From Pseudomonadota bacterium (lineage in GTDB: Bacteria > Pseudomonadota > Gammaproteobacteria > Acidiferrobacterales > Acidiferrobacteraceae): a stretch of DNA of 64,000 nt. Below the pieces are notes generated by a model. The model ran no database searches. It worked only from the letters and a program-made list of their open reading frames with translations, and was not told the DNA's origin. The DNA lies in NCBI GenBank assembly GCA_021816625.1, contig JAKAXM010000010.1:1-64000 (forward strand), in the 5' to 3' direction. How positions within the stretch are numbered: position 1 is the stretch's first letter; the number at the start of each line of letters is the position of its first letter. The position numbers were made by a program, and so were the translations under genes. Shown here piece after piece: positions 1 to 7,714 of this stretch.

Positions 1-51
1 TGTCGCACTTTGTTTTCCCCCGCTCCAGAGGTTATAGTAGCGGCCCACCAT

Positions 52-127
<76 letters not shown>

Positions 128-248
128 TAAAATCAATAACTTACAGTCGCATCACCTACGCATTACCACGACTTTGTTGTAATTTTGTTGTAACCGTGCC
201 CAAAAACGGATTGAGTGGCCCCGTCAAGGCTACAGCGAGTGTTACAGC

Positions 249-578
249 ATGGCATCGTTCATTCCGCGCAAGGGTCTAAGCGGCAGGCGTGTCTGGCAGG
301 CGCACGTCCGCCGGCGGGGGTACCCAGTACAAGTAAAAACCTTTGATGCGAAGGCCGACGCGGAGGTTTGGGCGCGGCGCATCGAGGAAGAGATCGACTG
401 GGGCGTCGACCCGGGCGTCTTCGTCTCCCGCACAGAGGCCGAGGCCACGACCCTGGGCGAGGCCTTGGGGCGCTATGCGGTCGAGGTCAGCAACAAAAAG
501 AAAAGTGGCCCCAGAGAGGCCTACACGATCCGCGTCTGGCAGGAGTCCGCATTGGGATCATTCGCTTCGCCACCCTAA
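249..578 (+). pseudogene. Truncated phage-type tyrosine integrase (N-terminal fragment)
   Basis: The reading frame from ATG 249 encodes the N-terminal arm of a site-specific integrase. It has a short basic beta-strand-rich start (MASFIPRKGLSGRRVWQAH), a WARRIEEEIDWG helix, and the beginning of the core-binding SAM-like domain (LGEALGRYAVEV...EAYTIRVWQ). Similarity stops near residue 103, at about position 560, where tnpB-like sequence begins in another frame. The catalytic domain with the R...HxxR...Y residues is missing, so it cannot be active. Its place just after a tRNA gene is typical of genomic-island integrases. Whether this is the left or right edge of an island cannot be decided here. 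Confidence 0.8.
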
Positions 579-1234
579 GCGATGGCCGCTTCATCGAACC
601 CCTCAACAGTTTCAAGAAACACCAGCAGCGCCTCGCTCGTTATCAACGGGCCATGAGCCGCAAACAGAAGTTCAGCCACAACGGGAAGAAGGCGAGAGCC
701 CGCGTCCAGCGTATCCATACCCGGATCGGTGCTACCCGCCGCGACTTCCTGCACAAGACCACGACTGTGACCGACCATGCGGCCGGCAATGTCAGCCAAA
801 ACCACGCGATCGTATGCATCGAGGACTTGCAGGTGCGGAATATGTCCCAATCGGCGGCCGGCACAACCGAGAAACCGGGAAGAAACGTCCGGGCCAAGTC
901 CGGCCTGAACAAGTCCATCCTCGACCAGGGCTGGTTCGAGTTCCGCCGCCAACTGGACTACAAGCTGGCGTGGAACGGGGGCTGGCTCGTCGCCGTGCCG
1001 CCGCAGTACACCAGCCGGACTTGCCCGCGTTGCGGCCACGTCAGCGCCGACAATCGCAAGACGCAAGCCCGATTTGCCTGCGTGGAATGCGGTTTCGAGG
1101 GCAATGCCGATCTCGTCGGTGCGATCAATATTTTAGAGCGAGGGCATCGCTTGTTAGCCTGTGGAGAATGGGCGCAGTCAGGCCGTTCCGTGAAGCAGGA
1201 ACCCACCGAAGCGACTCGGGCGCAAGCCGCCTGA
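553..1234 (+). pseudogene. tnpB: 5'-truncated IS200/IS605-family TnpB (OrfB)
   Basis: From about position 555 the second forward frame reads as the C-terminal two thirds of TnpB, the RNA-guided nuclease of IS200/IS605 elements. Visible are RFATLSDGRFIEPL, the RuvC-II glutamate in IEDLQVRNMS, the zinc finger pair CPRCG...CVECG (about 1024-1092), and the RuvC-III aspartate in NADLVGAINI. The usual start of RuvC-I (GIDxGxKRF) is reduced to GIIRF, so the first catalytic Asp and the whole N-terminal RNA-binding region are gone. No TnpA gene is present. It fuses directly to the integrase fragment, so a deletion or recombination created the junction. It is not expected to be a functional nuclease. 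Confidence 0.85.
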
Positions 1235-1303
1235 GCGCCGTAGGAATCCCCTTCCTTTCCGCGTGAGCGGCGACCGTGAGGTCGAGGGAGGGGAGGATGT
1301 CAA
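1180..1303 (+). ncRNA. Possible relict omega-RNA / right-end RNA of the TnpB element
   Basis: In IS200/IS605 elements the 3' end of tnpB and the right end are transcribed as the guide RNA (omegaRNA), with the guide taken from sequence just outside the element. Here the stretch across the tnpB stop holds GGAATCCCCTTCC (about 1242-1254), which can pair with GGGAGGGGAGG (about 1286-1296), then the element end at 1303. Bases after 1303 would be the guide. With TnpB broken, this is best regarded as a relic. The assignment rests on position and pairing only. Confidence 0.35.
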
Positions 1304-1723
1304 CGTCAATGCCTTGCTTCCTGGGGGTGCCACCTTGACGGGCATGATCCCCGCCTCCGTAACAGACGAGATCAAAGCCAGGCTCTTGCGCCCCAATATC
1401 GTGGTAGCACCCCTCCTGTGGCTGGCTTCCCGAGCATCCGATAGCGTGACTGGACAACGCCTTAACCCTAAATTCGGCGGTTGAAGTGGCTGCTACCAGA
1501 GGGCGGCTTGATTCATAAGGCTTTGTGCTACAAGGTGCGTTCACCCATTCGGTGAACGACGGGGTCGTTGAAATCCCTTAGAAACCCGCGAGTTAAGGCA
1601 CATTTCCCGCACCGACTGCCGAATCTAGGTTAACGCCTCACGCTGGCGCTCGGATTTGCCGCCCTCGGAGGCCGCGCCCATCGCCCTCGACATCTCCTGA
1701 GGGTCGTTTATGAAAGCAGCGCC
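1304..1723. other. Intergenic stretch with no recognisable gene
   Basis: Between the IS right end and the 3' end of cbbR no open frame looks like a protein on either strand; the open frames there are short and have no recognisable motif. The only clear structure is the inverted repeat at 1538-1558. The region may contain further eroded mobile-element sequence, but nothing could be named. Confidence 0.5.
1538..1558. repeat. Perfect 8-bp inverted repeat, 5-nt loop
   Basis: CGTTCACC (1538-1545), loop CATTC, GGTGAACG (1551-1558). There is no T-tract on either side, so a simple intrinsic terminator is not supported. It could be a mobile-element end, an operator or a chance palindrome. Confidence 0.5.
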
Positions 1724-2647
1724 TCAGTCCTCAGGGAGTCCCGAGGCCGCGATCGTGCGGTCTTTGAGCAGAAAGCCAAGGAAGCGTTCGGCGACTGCGG
1801 TGAGACGCTTATTTTTGTGATGGACCGCGTGCCATTGCCGCAGGATCGGAAAGCCTTGGACATCCAGGATGGCGATGTCGCCCGAGCTCGCCTCGGCGGC
1901 CACCGTGTTGCGGGATAAGACGCTCAGGCCCAAGCCGCCGGCCACCAGCTGTTTAACCGCCTCATTGCTGCTCATGGTCATACGCACCCGTAACTGGACG
2001 CCTCGCTCATGGAAGAAGTTTTCGGCCGTCATGCGCGTGCCTGACCCTTCCTCCCGTAAGATAAAGGGCTCGTCGCGCAGGCGCTCGGGTGCGATGGCCG
2101 ATTCCTGAGCCAGGGGATGGCCAGCCGGGGCAATGAGCACGATGGCGTTATCGAGAAAGGGGTGGGCGACGCCGTCGATGTCCTTCGGGACCTGTCCCAT
2201 AATGTAGATGTCGTCCAGGTTCTGTTTCAGGCGCTCAAGGATGCTGTCGCGATTGACGATCTCGAGATGCACCTCGATACCCGGATGCTCCTTACAAAAG
2301 GCACCCACCAGGCGCGGCGCAAAGTATTCGGCAGTCGAGATGATCGACAGGCGCAGCAGGCCGCGCTCCACATTCCGATGGGCATCGAGCTCCTGGGTCA
2401 GATTTTCGAGGCGCCGCAGGATGTCCCGGCCGGCGCGCTCGACGGCCTCGCCGCTCGCCGTCAGATAGAGTTTTTTCCCGATCTGCTCATAGAGCGGTGC
2501 CCCGGCGTACGAGGCTAACTGTTTGATCTGAATGGACAGCGCAGCCGGGGTCTGGTGCAATTCGTGGGCGGCGCGCGTCATGTTGAGATGGCGCGCCAGT
2601 ACCGTGAATATGCGCAGCTGGTGCAAGGTGGCGTGGCGCAAGGACAA
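1724..2647 (-). CDS. cbbR: LysR-family regulator of the CO2-fixation operon (CbbR)
   Basis: A 307-residue LysR-type regulator, divergent from cbbL. The N-terminal winged helix-turn-helix covers about residues 5-65 (LHQLRIFTVLARHLNMTRAAHELHQTP region). A linker helix and a periplasmic-binding-protein-like effector domain follow (about 90-295). Family members activate the Calvin-cycle operon and sense metabolites such as NADPH or RuBP. The start chosen is a TTG at 2647; a GGAG lies about 11 nt upstream on the minus strand, and starting here puts TLHQLRIF near the N-terminus as in other CbbR proteins. The palindromic TTAT...ATAA element at 2651-2671 lies over its ribosome-binding region, which would allow autoregulation. 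Confidence is high because of the neighbour cbbL. Confidence 0.92.
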   Translation of the reverse strand: MSLRHATLHQLRIFTVLARHLNMTRAAHELHQTPAALSIQIKQLASYAGAPLYEQIGKKLYLTASGEAVERAGRDILRRLENLTQELDAHRNVERGLLRLSIISTAEYFAPRLVGAFCKEHPGIEVHLEIVNRDSILERLKQNLDDIYIMGQVPKDIDGVAHPFLDNAIVLIAPAGHPLAQESAIAPERLRDEPFILREEGSGTRMTAENFFHERGVQLRVRMTMSSNEAVKQLVAGGLGLSVLSRNTVAAEASSGDIAILDVQGFPILRQWHAVHHKNKRLTAVAERFLGFLLKDRTIAASGLPED

Positions 2648-2650
2648 AGC

Positions 2651-2671
2651 TTATAGTTCTCCAAAACATAA
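2651..2671. promoter_or_regulatory. Candidate CbbR operator overlapping the cbbR leader
   Basis: An interrupted palindrome, TTAT (2651-2654) to ATAA (2668-2671), AT-rich in an otherwise GC-rich region. LysR proteins bind such T-N11-A type dyads. It sits 4 nt upstream of the cbbR start, as expected for an autoregulatory site. The assignment is inferred from pattern and position. Confidence 0.4.
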
Positions 2672-2682
2672 CCTTTATTACC

Positions 2683-2717
2683 TTTTACTGTACCCTATCA
2701 TAGTCCTGGCGTACAGT
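2683..2717 (+). promoter_or_regulatory. Promoter-like module, copy A (forward)
   Basis: TTTTACT-G-TACCCTAT, then 12 variable bases, then GTACAGT. Copy B at 2951-2985 has the same three blocks at the same spacing. It can be read as a sigma70-type promoter with -35 TGTACC (2689-2694), a 17-bp spacer and -10 TACAGT (2712-2717). Read forward, it would drive a transcript starting near 2724, about 540 nt before cbbL. Confidence 0.5.
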
Positions 2718-2730
2718 GTTGCTAAACGAA

Positions 2731-2900
2731 CGGGGGCGTAGCCCGGATCCTTGAGGGTCCTGTAACCGCCGCCCGTCGCAAAGGTGCTTAAGGGGAACGC
2801 CTGCACCTTGCCGAAAGTGAGCGGACGGCTACCATGGGTGCGGGGCGCGCCGCTTGGCAGCGTCAGGATGACCGCAGGCACGGGACTGCCGGAACCGGCG
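2731..2900 (+). other. GC-rich foldable segment between the two promoter modules
   Basis: Several hairpins follow each other: GGGC (2734-2737)/GCCC (2741-2744); GGATCC (2745-2750)/GGGTCC (2755-2760) with a TTGA loop and one wobble; and AAGGTGC (2781-2787)/GCACCTT (2803-2809) with an inner AGG/CCT extension. GCGTCA...TGACCGC occurs near 2860. No open frame with a convincing ribosome-binding site is seen. It could be a structured leader, a small RNA, or simply GC-rich spacer. Confidence 0.3.
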
Positions 2901-2918
2901 TCCGGCGATTCAGTATTG

Positions 2919-2985
2919 TTATATTTTTATAAAAGGTAATGTTAAGTTCTTTTTACTTTACCCTATAAAGTAAGTTTCGTACAGT
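2919..2985 (+). promoter_or_regulatory. cbbL-proximal promoter module, copy B, with AT-rich operator
   Basis: The AT-rich dyad TTATATTTTTATAA (2919-2932) runs into AAAAGGTAAT (2931-2940), the exact inverse complement of ATTACCTTTT at 2677-2686 in copy A. Copy B (2951-2985) then follows: TTTTACT-T-TACCCTAT, 12 bases, GTACAGT. Its -35 TTTACC (2957-2962) and -10 TACAGT (2980-2985) are 17 bp apart. The AT-rich upstream part is the best candidate for CbbR activation of the carboxysome operon. The leader to the cbbL ATG would be about 270 nt. Confidence 0.55.
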
Positions 2986-3264
2986 CGCGACGCTAAGGAA
3001 GGCATCGGCGAGCGCACGGGCCGTTCAGTGCATAGGTCTTGCTAAAGGACATCATAGCCGTCCCGGCGGGGCGCCGGCGCGCCCGGGTCCGCAGGACGGC
3101 GATGGCTACCCCGAACGCGCAGGGGGACATGAAAGGCGTCGACATAAGGACGCAAGAGCGATTGGGGTGTCCCGGTCGTACATATCCAGAGCTGGCGCAC
3201 GCACGCATCCGCGGGATGCGGTGTCGCCGGTTGAGTTGAGTGATTGATACTTTAGGAGGGATCT

Positions 3265-4683
3265 ATGGCTGGTAAATATGAAGCCGGCGTCAAGGAGTAC
3301 CGCCAGACTTACTGGGCTCCTGACTACGTGCCTTTGGACTCGGATATCCTGGCGTGTTTTAAGATCGTTCCGCAGCCCGGTGTGGATCGGGAAGAGGCGG
3401 CGGCTGCTGTGGCGGCGGAATCTTCCACCGGCACCTGGACCACGGTCTGGACGGACCTGCTTACGGACCTCGATTACTACAAGGGCCGCGCCTACCGGAT
3501 CGAAGACGTCCCCGGCGACGATACCGCCTTTTATGCCTTCATTGCCTATCCGATCGATCTTTTCGAAGAGGGATCGGTGGTCAACGTCTTTACCTCGCTC
3601 GTCGGTAACGTATTCGGCTTCAAGGCCGTGCGCGGCCTGCGCTTGGAAGACGTGCGTTTCCCGTTGCATTACGTCATGACCTGCAACGGCCCGCCGCACG
3701 GGATTCAGGTGGAGCGCGACAAGATGGACAAGTACGGCCGGCCGATGCTGGGTTGCACCATCAAGCCCAAGCTGGGTCTGTCCGCCAAGAATTATGGCCG
3801 CGCCGTCTACGAGGCGTTGCGTGGCGGTCTGGACTTCACGAAGGACGACGAGAACGTCAATTCCCAGCCGTTTATGCGCTGGCGCGACCGCTTCTTGTTT
3901 GTCGCTGACGCGATTCATAACGCCGAGGCGCAGACCGGTGAGCGTAAGGGGCATTACCTAAACGTGACGGCCCCGTCGCCCGAAGAGATGTATGAGCGCG
4001 CCGAGTTCGCCAAAGAGTTGCGCATGCCGATCATCATGCACGACTTCCTGACCGGCGGCTTTTGCGCCAATACCGGCCTTGCGCGTTGGTGCCGCAAGAA
4101 CGGCATACTGTTGCACATCCATCGTGCCATGCATGCCGTGATCGACCGCAATCCTCATCACGGTATCCACTTCCGCGTCTTGGCCAAGGCCTTGCGTCTG
4201 TCCGGCGGCGATCATCTGCATACGGGCACAGTCGTCGGCAAGTTGGAGGGTGATCGGGGTGCGACCCTGGGCTGGATCGATCTTTTGCGCGAGTCCTACG
4301 TCCCCGAAGATCGCAGCCGCGGCATTTTCTTTGATCAGGACTGGGGCTCCATGCCGGGCGTCTTTGCGGTCGCCTCTGGCGGTATCCACGTCTGGCACAT
4401 GCCGGCGCTCGTATCCATCTTTGGCGACGATTCCGTCTTGCAGTTCGGTGGCGGCACGCTCGGCCATCCGTGGGGCAATGCCGCGGGCGCGGCGGCCAAC
4501 CGCGTGGCCCTCGAGGCCTGCGTAGAGGCCCGCAACCGGGGTGTGGACATCGAGAAGGAAGGTAAGGAAATCCTTACGAATGCCGCGCGTCACTCGCCCG
4601 AGCTCAAGATCGCCTTGGAGACATGGAAGGAAATCAAGTTCGAGTTCGATACTGTCGACAAGCTCGACGGCCAGAACCGCTAA
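3265..4683 (+). CDS. cbbL: RuBisCO large subunit, form IA
   Basis: A 472-residue RuBisCO large chain, full length, that carboxylates ribulose 1,5-bisphosphate. Active-site residues are present: TIKPK (Lys167, Lys169), the carbamylated lysine and metal ligands in FTKDDE (Lys193, Asp195, Glu196), HIHRAMH (His284, Arg287) and loop-6 lysine in GKLEGDR (Lys326). The sequence and the downstream cso genes mark it as the carboxysomal form IA. The start ATG has a good upstream AGGAGG. cbbS follows after 39 bp. It is the first gene of an unbroken plus-strand run of carboxysome and carbon-uptake genes. Confidence 0.98.
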   Translation: MAGKYEAGVKEYRQTYWAPDYVPLDSDILACFKIVPQPGVDREEAAAAVAAESSTGTWTTVWTDLLTDLDYYKGRAYRIEDVPGDDTAFYAFIAYPIDLFEEGSVVNVFTSLVGNVFGFKAVRGLRLEDVRFPLHYVMTCNGPPHGIQVERDKMDKYGRPMLGCTIKPKLGLSAKNYGRAVYEALRGGLDFTKDDENVNSQPFMRWRDRFLFVADAIHNAEAQTGERKGHYLNVTAPSPEEMYERAEFAKELRMPIIMHDFLTGGFCANTGLARWCRKNGILLHIHRAMHAVIDRNPHHGIHFRVLAKALRLSGGDHLHTGTVVGKLEGDRGATLGWIDLLRESYVPEDRSRGIFFDQDWGSMPGVFAVASGGIHVWHMPALVSIFGDDSVLQFGGGTLGHPWGNAAGAAANRVALEACVEARNRGVDIEKEGKEILTNAARHSPELKIALETWKEIKFEFDTVDKLDGQNR

Positions 4684-4722
4684 TTTCCGAGATTAGACAA
4701 GTCATTCAGGAAGGAGGTCGTT

Positions 4723-5055
4723 ATGGCCGAAATGCAAGAATACAAGCAGGTCCGACGGTACGAGACATTTTCGTACCTGCCCCAGATGTCTGCAGAGCAG
4801 ATCCGGGCGCAGATCCAGTACATCGTGGCGCAGGGTTGGAACCCGGCGGTCGAGCACGTCGAGGCGAACCGTGCGTTTACCTATTACTGGTATATGTGGA
4901 AGCTTCCGCTGTTTGGCGAGCGCAACGTGGATGCCATTTTGGGCGAACTCGAGGCGTGTCGGCGGGAGTACCCAAACCACGTTATCCGGCTGATCGGCTA
5001 CGACAACTACACCCAGAGTCAGGGTCTGTCGTTCGTGGTGTACCGGGGTTCCTAA
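4723..5055 (+). CDS. cbbS: RuBisCO small subunit
   Basis: A 110-residue small chain that caps the L8 core to give the L8S8 holoenzyme. The typical [15 protein letters not shown] start and [12 protein letters not shown] motif are visible. A strong AAGGAGG lies just upstream of the ATG. It is the usual size for form IA and sits between cbbL and csoS2 as in other alpha-carboxysome operons. Confidence 0.97.
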   Translation: MAEMQEYKQVRRYETFSYLPQMSAEQIRAQIQYIVAQGWNPAVEHVEANRAFTYYWYMWKLPLFGERNVDAILGELEACRREYPNHVIRLIGYDNYTQSQGLSFVVYRGS

Positions 5056-5119
5056 AGGCGTGTTCGCATGAACGGGCAGGTCCGGTTTCAACCTGATCTT
5101 GGCCCAAGAGGGAGACATT

Positions 5120-7660
5120 ATGTCTGACTTATCCTCATCCGGTTCTTTGCGCGGCCGGGCCTTGGCGCAGGAGATGCGGCGCCAGCAGGCCATGGCCAAG
5201 CAAGGCGCACAGCAAGGAAAGGCTGCCGCCCGGACAGAGGCGCCTAGGCGCAGCGGGGCCGTCGTGTCTAAGGCACGAGCGGCAGCGCCGATGGCGCCCG
5301 CCGTGTCCGCGCCGCAGAGTCAACCGGCGGCGCAGGCGGCGAAGCCGCGGGGGCGTGAGGCCGCCTTGGCCCGGCGCGCCTTGCGCTGCGCCGGGGCGCA
5401 GTGCTGGGCCGATCCCGCGCAGCGCCAGGGCGCGGGGCGTCCGCGCCCCGCGGCGCCGGCTGTCGCAACGGCAGGCCCGGTCGAAACCGTGTCGGCGCCG
5501 GTCGTGGTCCCGGGGGTCAAGGACAGCCTGATCGATACCGTCTGCGAGATTGCCGAGAAGCAGCCCGAGGTTTTGGCGGGGCGCGATCATTCGGTGCGCC
5601 AGTTGTGCAAGGCACGGCGCCGGTCACTCGCACAGCGGGGACGGGTGGCGCTCAACGTCATGCGCGGCTTGAGCTCGGCGGCGGCGCGGCTGCGTTATCT
5701 GGAGAACGGCAACGCCCACGAGTTCGCCCGTCTTCATCGCCAAGAGGTGGCCAAGCACGGGCGCGGCAGCGCGCAGCCGGCGCGGCCGACCGGACAGCAG
5801 CGGTCCCGCAAGTACCGGGTCGCGCAGAAGGTGGGGATCGGCACGACCCTTGGGGGCAGTGCTGTGAGCGGGACCCTGGTCGATCGGATCCCGGCAATGA
5901 CGGGCGTCGAGGCCGGCAGTTGCCGAACCGTCACGGGTACCGAGTATGTGGGCAGCGAGCAGTATGCGGCCTTCTGTGAGGGGCGTCCGAGCGCGGCTCC
6001 GGCCAAGGTGGGCATCGGCAGCACGGGCCGGCGCATCCCGGTGAGCGGCACCCAGGTGGGGCGTGTCGCGAACGTGACGGGTGACGAGGCGGGCCAGTGC
6101 CGTGGTGTGACCGGAACGGAATATTTGAGCCTCGAGAACTTCACATCGTTTTGTAAGACGGAAGCGCAGCCGCGTCCGGACAAGGTCGTGGTCGGGGTGA
6201 CGGAACGGCGGCATTTGCCGGTCACGGGTAGCGACGAGGCACGCGCCAACCGGACGACCGGGGCGGAGGCCGGAGTCGCGGCCCGGATCACAGGCTCGCA
6301 GTACGCCGATGGCGGGGCGGCGCGCCTGACGATCAATGGGGCCCCCAAGAAGGTCGCGGAGACGCGGACCTTGCGCGGTGGCCCGGTGACGGGGACAGCG
6401 GCCGGAGGTAGCCCGAAGATTACCGGGCTTGAGGCCGGGGAGTGCCGTCCGGTGACGGGTACGGAGTATTTGAGCCAGGAAACGTTCCAGAGTTTGTGTG
6501 GGACGCCGCCTGAGCCTACCCGTCCGGCCAAGGTGGAAGAGAGTGAGACCCGGAAAGGTCAGCGTATCACGGGCAACCTCGTCGATCGCTCGGAGAAGGT
6601 GACGGGTAACGAGCCTGGCTCGTGTCAGCGGGTAACGGGGGCCGGTTATACGAGTCCGCGCGTTTGCGGGGGTGGCGTCGACAAGGTGCAGGGGTCGACC
6701 AACCTGGGCGGACGCGTGGTTACGGGAACGGGGATCGACCGCCTCCCAAAAACGACAGGTGACGAGCGCGGAGGGTGCTTGCCCGTCACCGGGATGGATT
6801 ATTACGGGCGTGAGCACTACGCCCACTGCGCGAGCACCCCGCAGGCGGAGGCGCCCAAGGTGGCGGTGACCCGTACGCCGCGTGGGCAGCTTGTGAGCGG
6901 GCCGTCTTTGGGTCCGGCACCGCGCGTGACCGGCAATGAGGCTGGGTCCGCGCTTGCGATCTCGGGGACCCCGTATCTCGGGGAGGAGCTAAACGTCATG
7001 TCATCAGAGACGGAAAGAGCGAAGACCGGGACAGCCGGCGGTTGCGGCGGCTGTGGTTGCAAGACGCGCATGCAGGAATTGGAGGCGCAGATAAAAGAAT
7101 TGCAGGAGCGCCAGCTGGGTTGGGCGCGCGCCACGCCGGCGCCGCACCTCGCGAGCCAGCGCTTCGTAAGCCCGGTGGCGTCCGCGGCACTGGTGGCCGA
7201 ACCGCCGCCGGCAACGGATTTTAGCGTGATGGCCCCGGCCCGCGAGGGACGCACCCGGGTGACGGGTAATGCGGCCGATTCGGGCCAGAAGATAACGGGA
7301 CCTGTGAACCTGGGGCGGGGCTTGATTACAGGGACCCCGGAGTTCCGGTCGCGGGATGCCGCGCCAGCGCCGGTGGCCGCCGCCGCGCCCGCAGCCGGGC
7401 GCGAGCCGCCCGTGGTCGGGGCCTGGCAGGTGACCGGCGATGACTGGAGCCGCAATCAGCGGGTCACGGGCACCGAGGGCCATTGGGCGCAAGGGCGTAA
7501 CCCGACGCAACGGGGTGTAGCGCGTAACTGCGTGATGTCAGCGGCGGTGAACAAGGGCCAGCCGTTGGCAGCCCCGGTGCCGGAAGGCAAGGTCACCGGC
7601 AGCAGCGGCAACACGCAGAAAGGTTCGGTGGTGACGTACTCCGGAGGGGCGCGGGGATGA
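5120..7660 (+). CDS. csoS2: Carboxysome assembly scaffold CsoS2 (long form)
   Basis: CsoS2 is the intrinsically disordered scaffold that ties RuBisCO to the shell. Three regions are clear. The basic N-terminal part (to about residue 230) has RuBisCO-binding helices such as GRALAQEMRRQQ, AALARRALRCAG, VRQLCKARRRSL and FARLHRQEVAKHG. The middle region holds seven repeats of about 50 residues with paired VTG motifs and Cys residues (about 235-620). The C-terminal region has further VTG motifs and ends with the shell-anchoring tail GKVTGSSGNTQKGSVVTYSG. ATG 5120 is chosen because GAGGGAG sits 6 nt upstream; a TTG at 5099 is in frame but has no such site. Length is 846 residues. A frameshift signal lies in repeat 6. 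Confidence 0.95.
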   Translation: MSDLSSSGSLRGRALAQEMRRQQAMAKQGAQQGKAAARTEAPRRSGAVVSKARAAAPMAPAVSAPQSQPAAQAAKPRGREAALARRALRCAGAQCWADPAQRQGAGRPRPAAPAVATAGPVETVSAPVVVPGVKDSLIDTVCEIAEKQPEVLAGRDHSVRQLCKARRRSLAQRGRVALNVMRGLSSAAARLRYLENGNAHEFARLHRQEVAKHGRGSAQPARPTGQQRSRKYRVAQKVGIGTTLGGSAVSGTLVDRIPAMTGVEAGSCRTVTGTEYVGSEQYAAFCEGRPSAAPAKVGIGSTGRRIPVSGTQVGRVANVTGDEAGQCRGVTGTEYLSLENFTSFCKTEAQPRPDKVVVGVTERRHLPVTGSDEARANRTTGAEAGVAARITGSQYADGGAARLTINGAPKKVAETRTLRGGPVTGTAAGGSPKITGLEAGECRPVTGTEYLSQETFQSLCGTPPEPTRPAKVEESETRKGQRITGNLVDRSEKVTGNEPGSCQRVTGAGYTSPRVCGGGVDKVQGSTNLGGRVVTGTGIDRLPKTTGDERGGCLPVTGMDYYGREHYAHCASTPQAEAPKVAVTRTPRGQLVSGPSLGPAPRVTGNEAGSALAISGTPYLGEELNVMSSETERAKTGTAGGCGGCGCKTRMQELEAQIKELQERQLGWARATPAPHLASQRFVSPVASAALVAEPPPATDFSVMAPAREGRTRVTGNAADSGQKITGPVNLGRGLITGTPEFRSRDAAPAPVAAAAPAAGREPPVVGAWQVTGDDWSRNQRVTGTEGHWAQGRNPTQRGVARNCVMSAAVNKGQPLAAPVPEGKVTGSSGNTQKGSVVTYSGGARG
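6745..6790 (+). promoter_or_regulatory. Probable programmed -1 frameshift element in csoS2
   Basis: The zero-frame codons CTC CCA AAA ACG contain the heptamer C-CCA-AAA (6745-6751), which fits X-XXY-YYZ. Six bases later a 7-bp perfect stem begins: GGTGACG (6758-6764) with CGTCACC (6784-6790). A -1 slip reads AAC GAC AGG and then TGA at 6760-6762. The short product would be about 547 residues and end inside middle repeat 6. Alpha-carboxysomal csoS2 genes are known to make a short CsoS2A and a long CsoS2B by frameshifting. Confidence 0.65.
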
Positions 7661-7714
7661 GTACCGCGCAGGGCGGCTTGCGTAAGGCGCTGCGGCGCCC
7701 CCTCGGGGCCTGAC

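Larger units (their letters stand above)
553..1303 (+). mobile_element. IS200/IS605-family remnant (right part)
   Basis: The element consists of the truncated tnpB and about 70 bp of downstream sequence ending GGGAGGGGAGGATGTCAA (through 1303). That string resembles the right ends of IS605-group elements: the tnpB stop is followed by a GAATCCCC segment that pairs with the GGGAGGGG segment, then a terminal TCAA. The left end and tnpA are missing. The right boundary is therefore fairly well placed and the left boundary is only the point where integrase similarity stops. Confidence 0.65.

Noticed and set aside
343-1266. 307-residue frame overlapping the integrase and tnpB remnants
   Set aside because: Its translation is Arg/Pro-rich and out of frame with the recognisable integrase and TnpB segments.
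1125-1544. 139-residue minus-strand frame across the IS right end
   Set aside because: It overlaps tnpB and the element end and has no recognisable motif; probably a chance frame over structured element DNA.
2781-2880. Cobalamin riboswitch
   Set aside because: GGTGC...GGGGAACG and GTCAGGATGACC look suggestive, but the conserved core and its pairing scheme could not be completed and the downstream genes are not B12-related.
5624-6826. 400-residue open frame opposite csoS2
   Set aside because: It arises from GC-rich codon repeats of csoS2; the translation is low in complexity, has no family motif and no ribosome-binding site.
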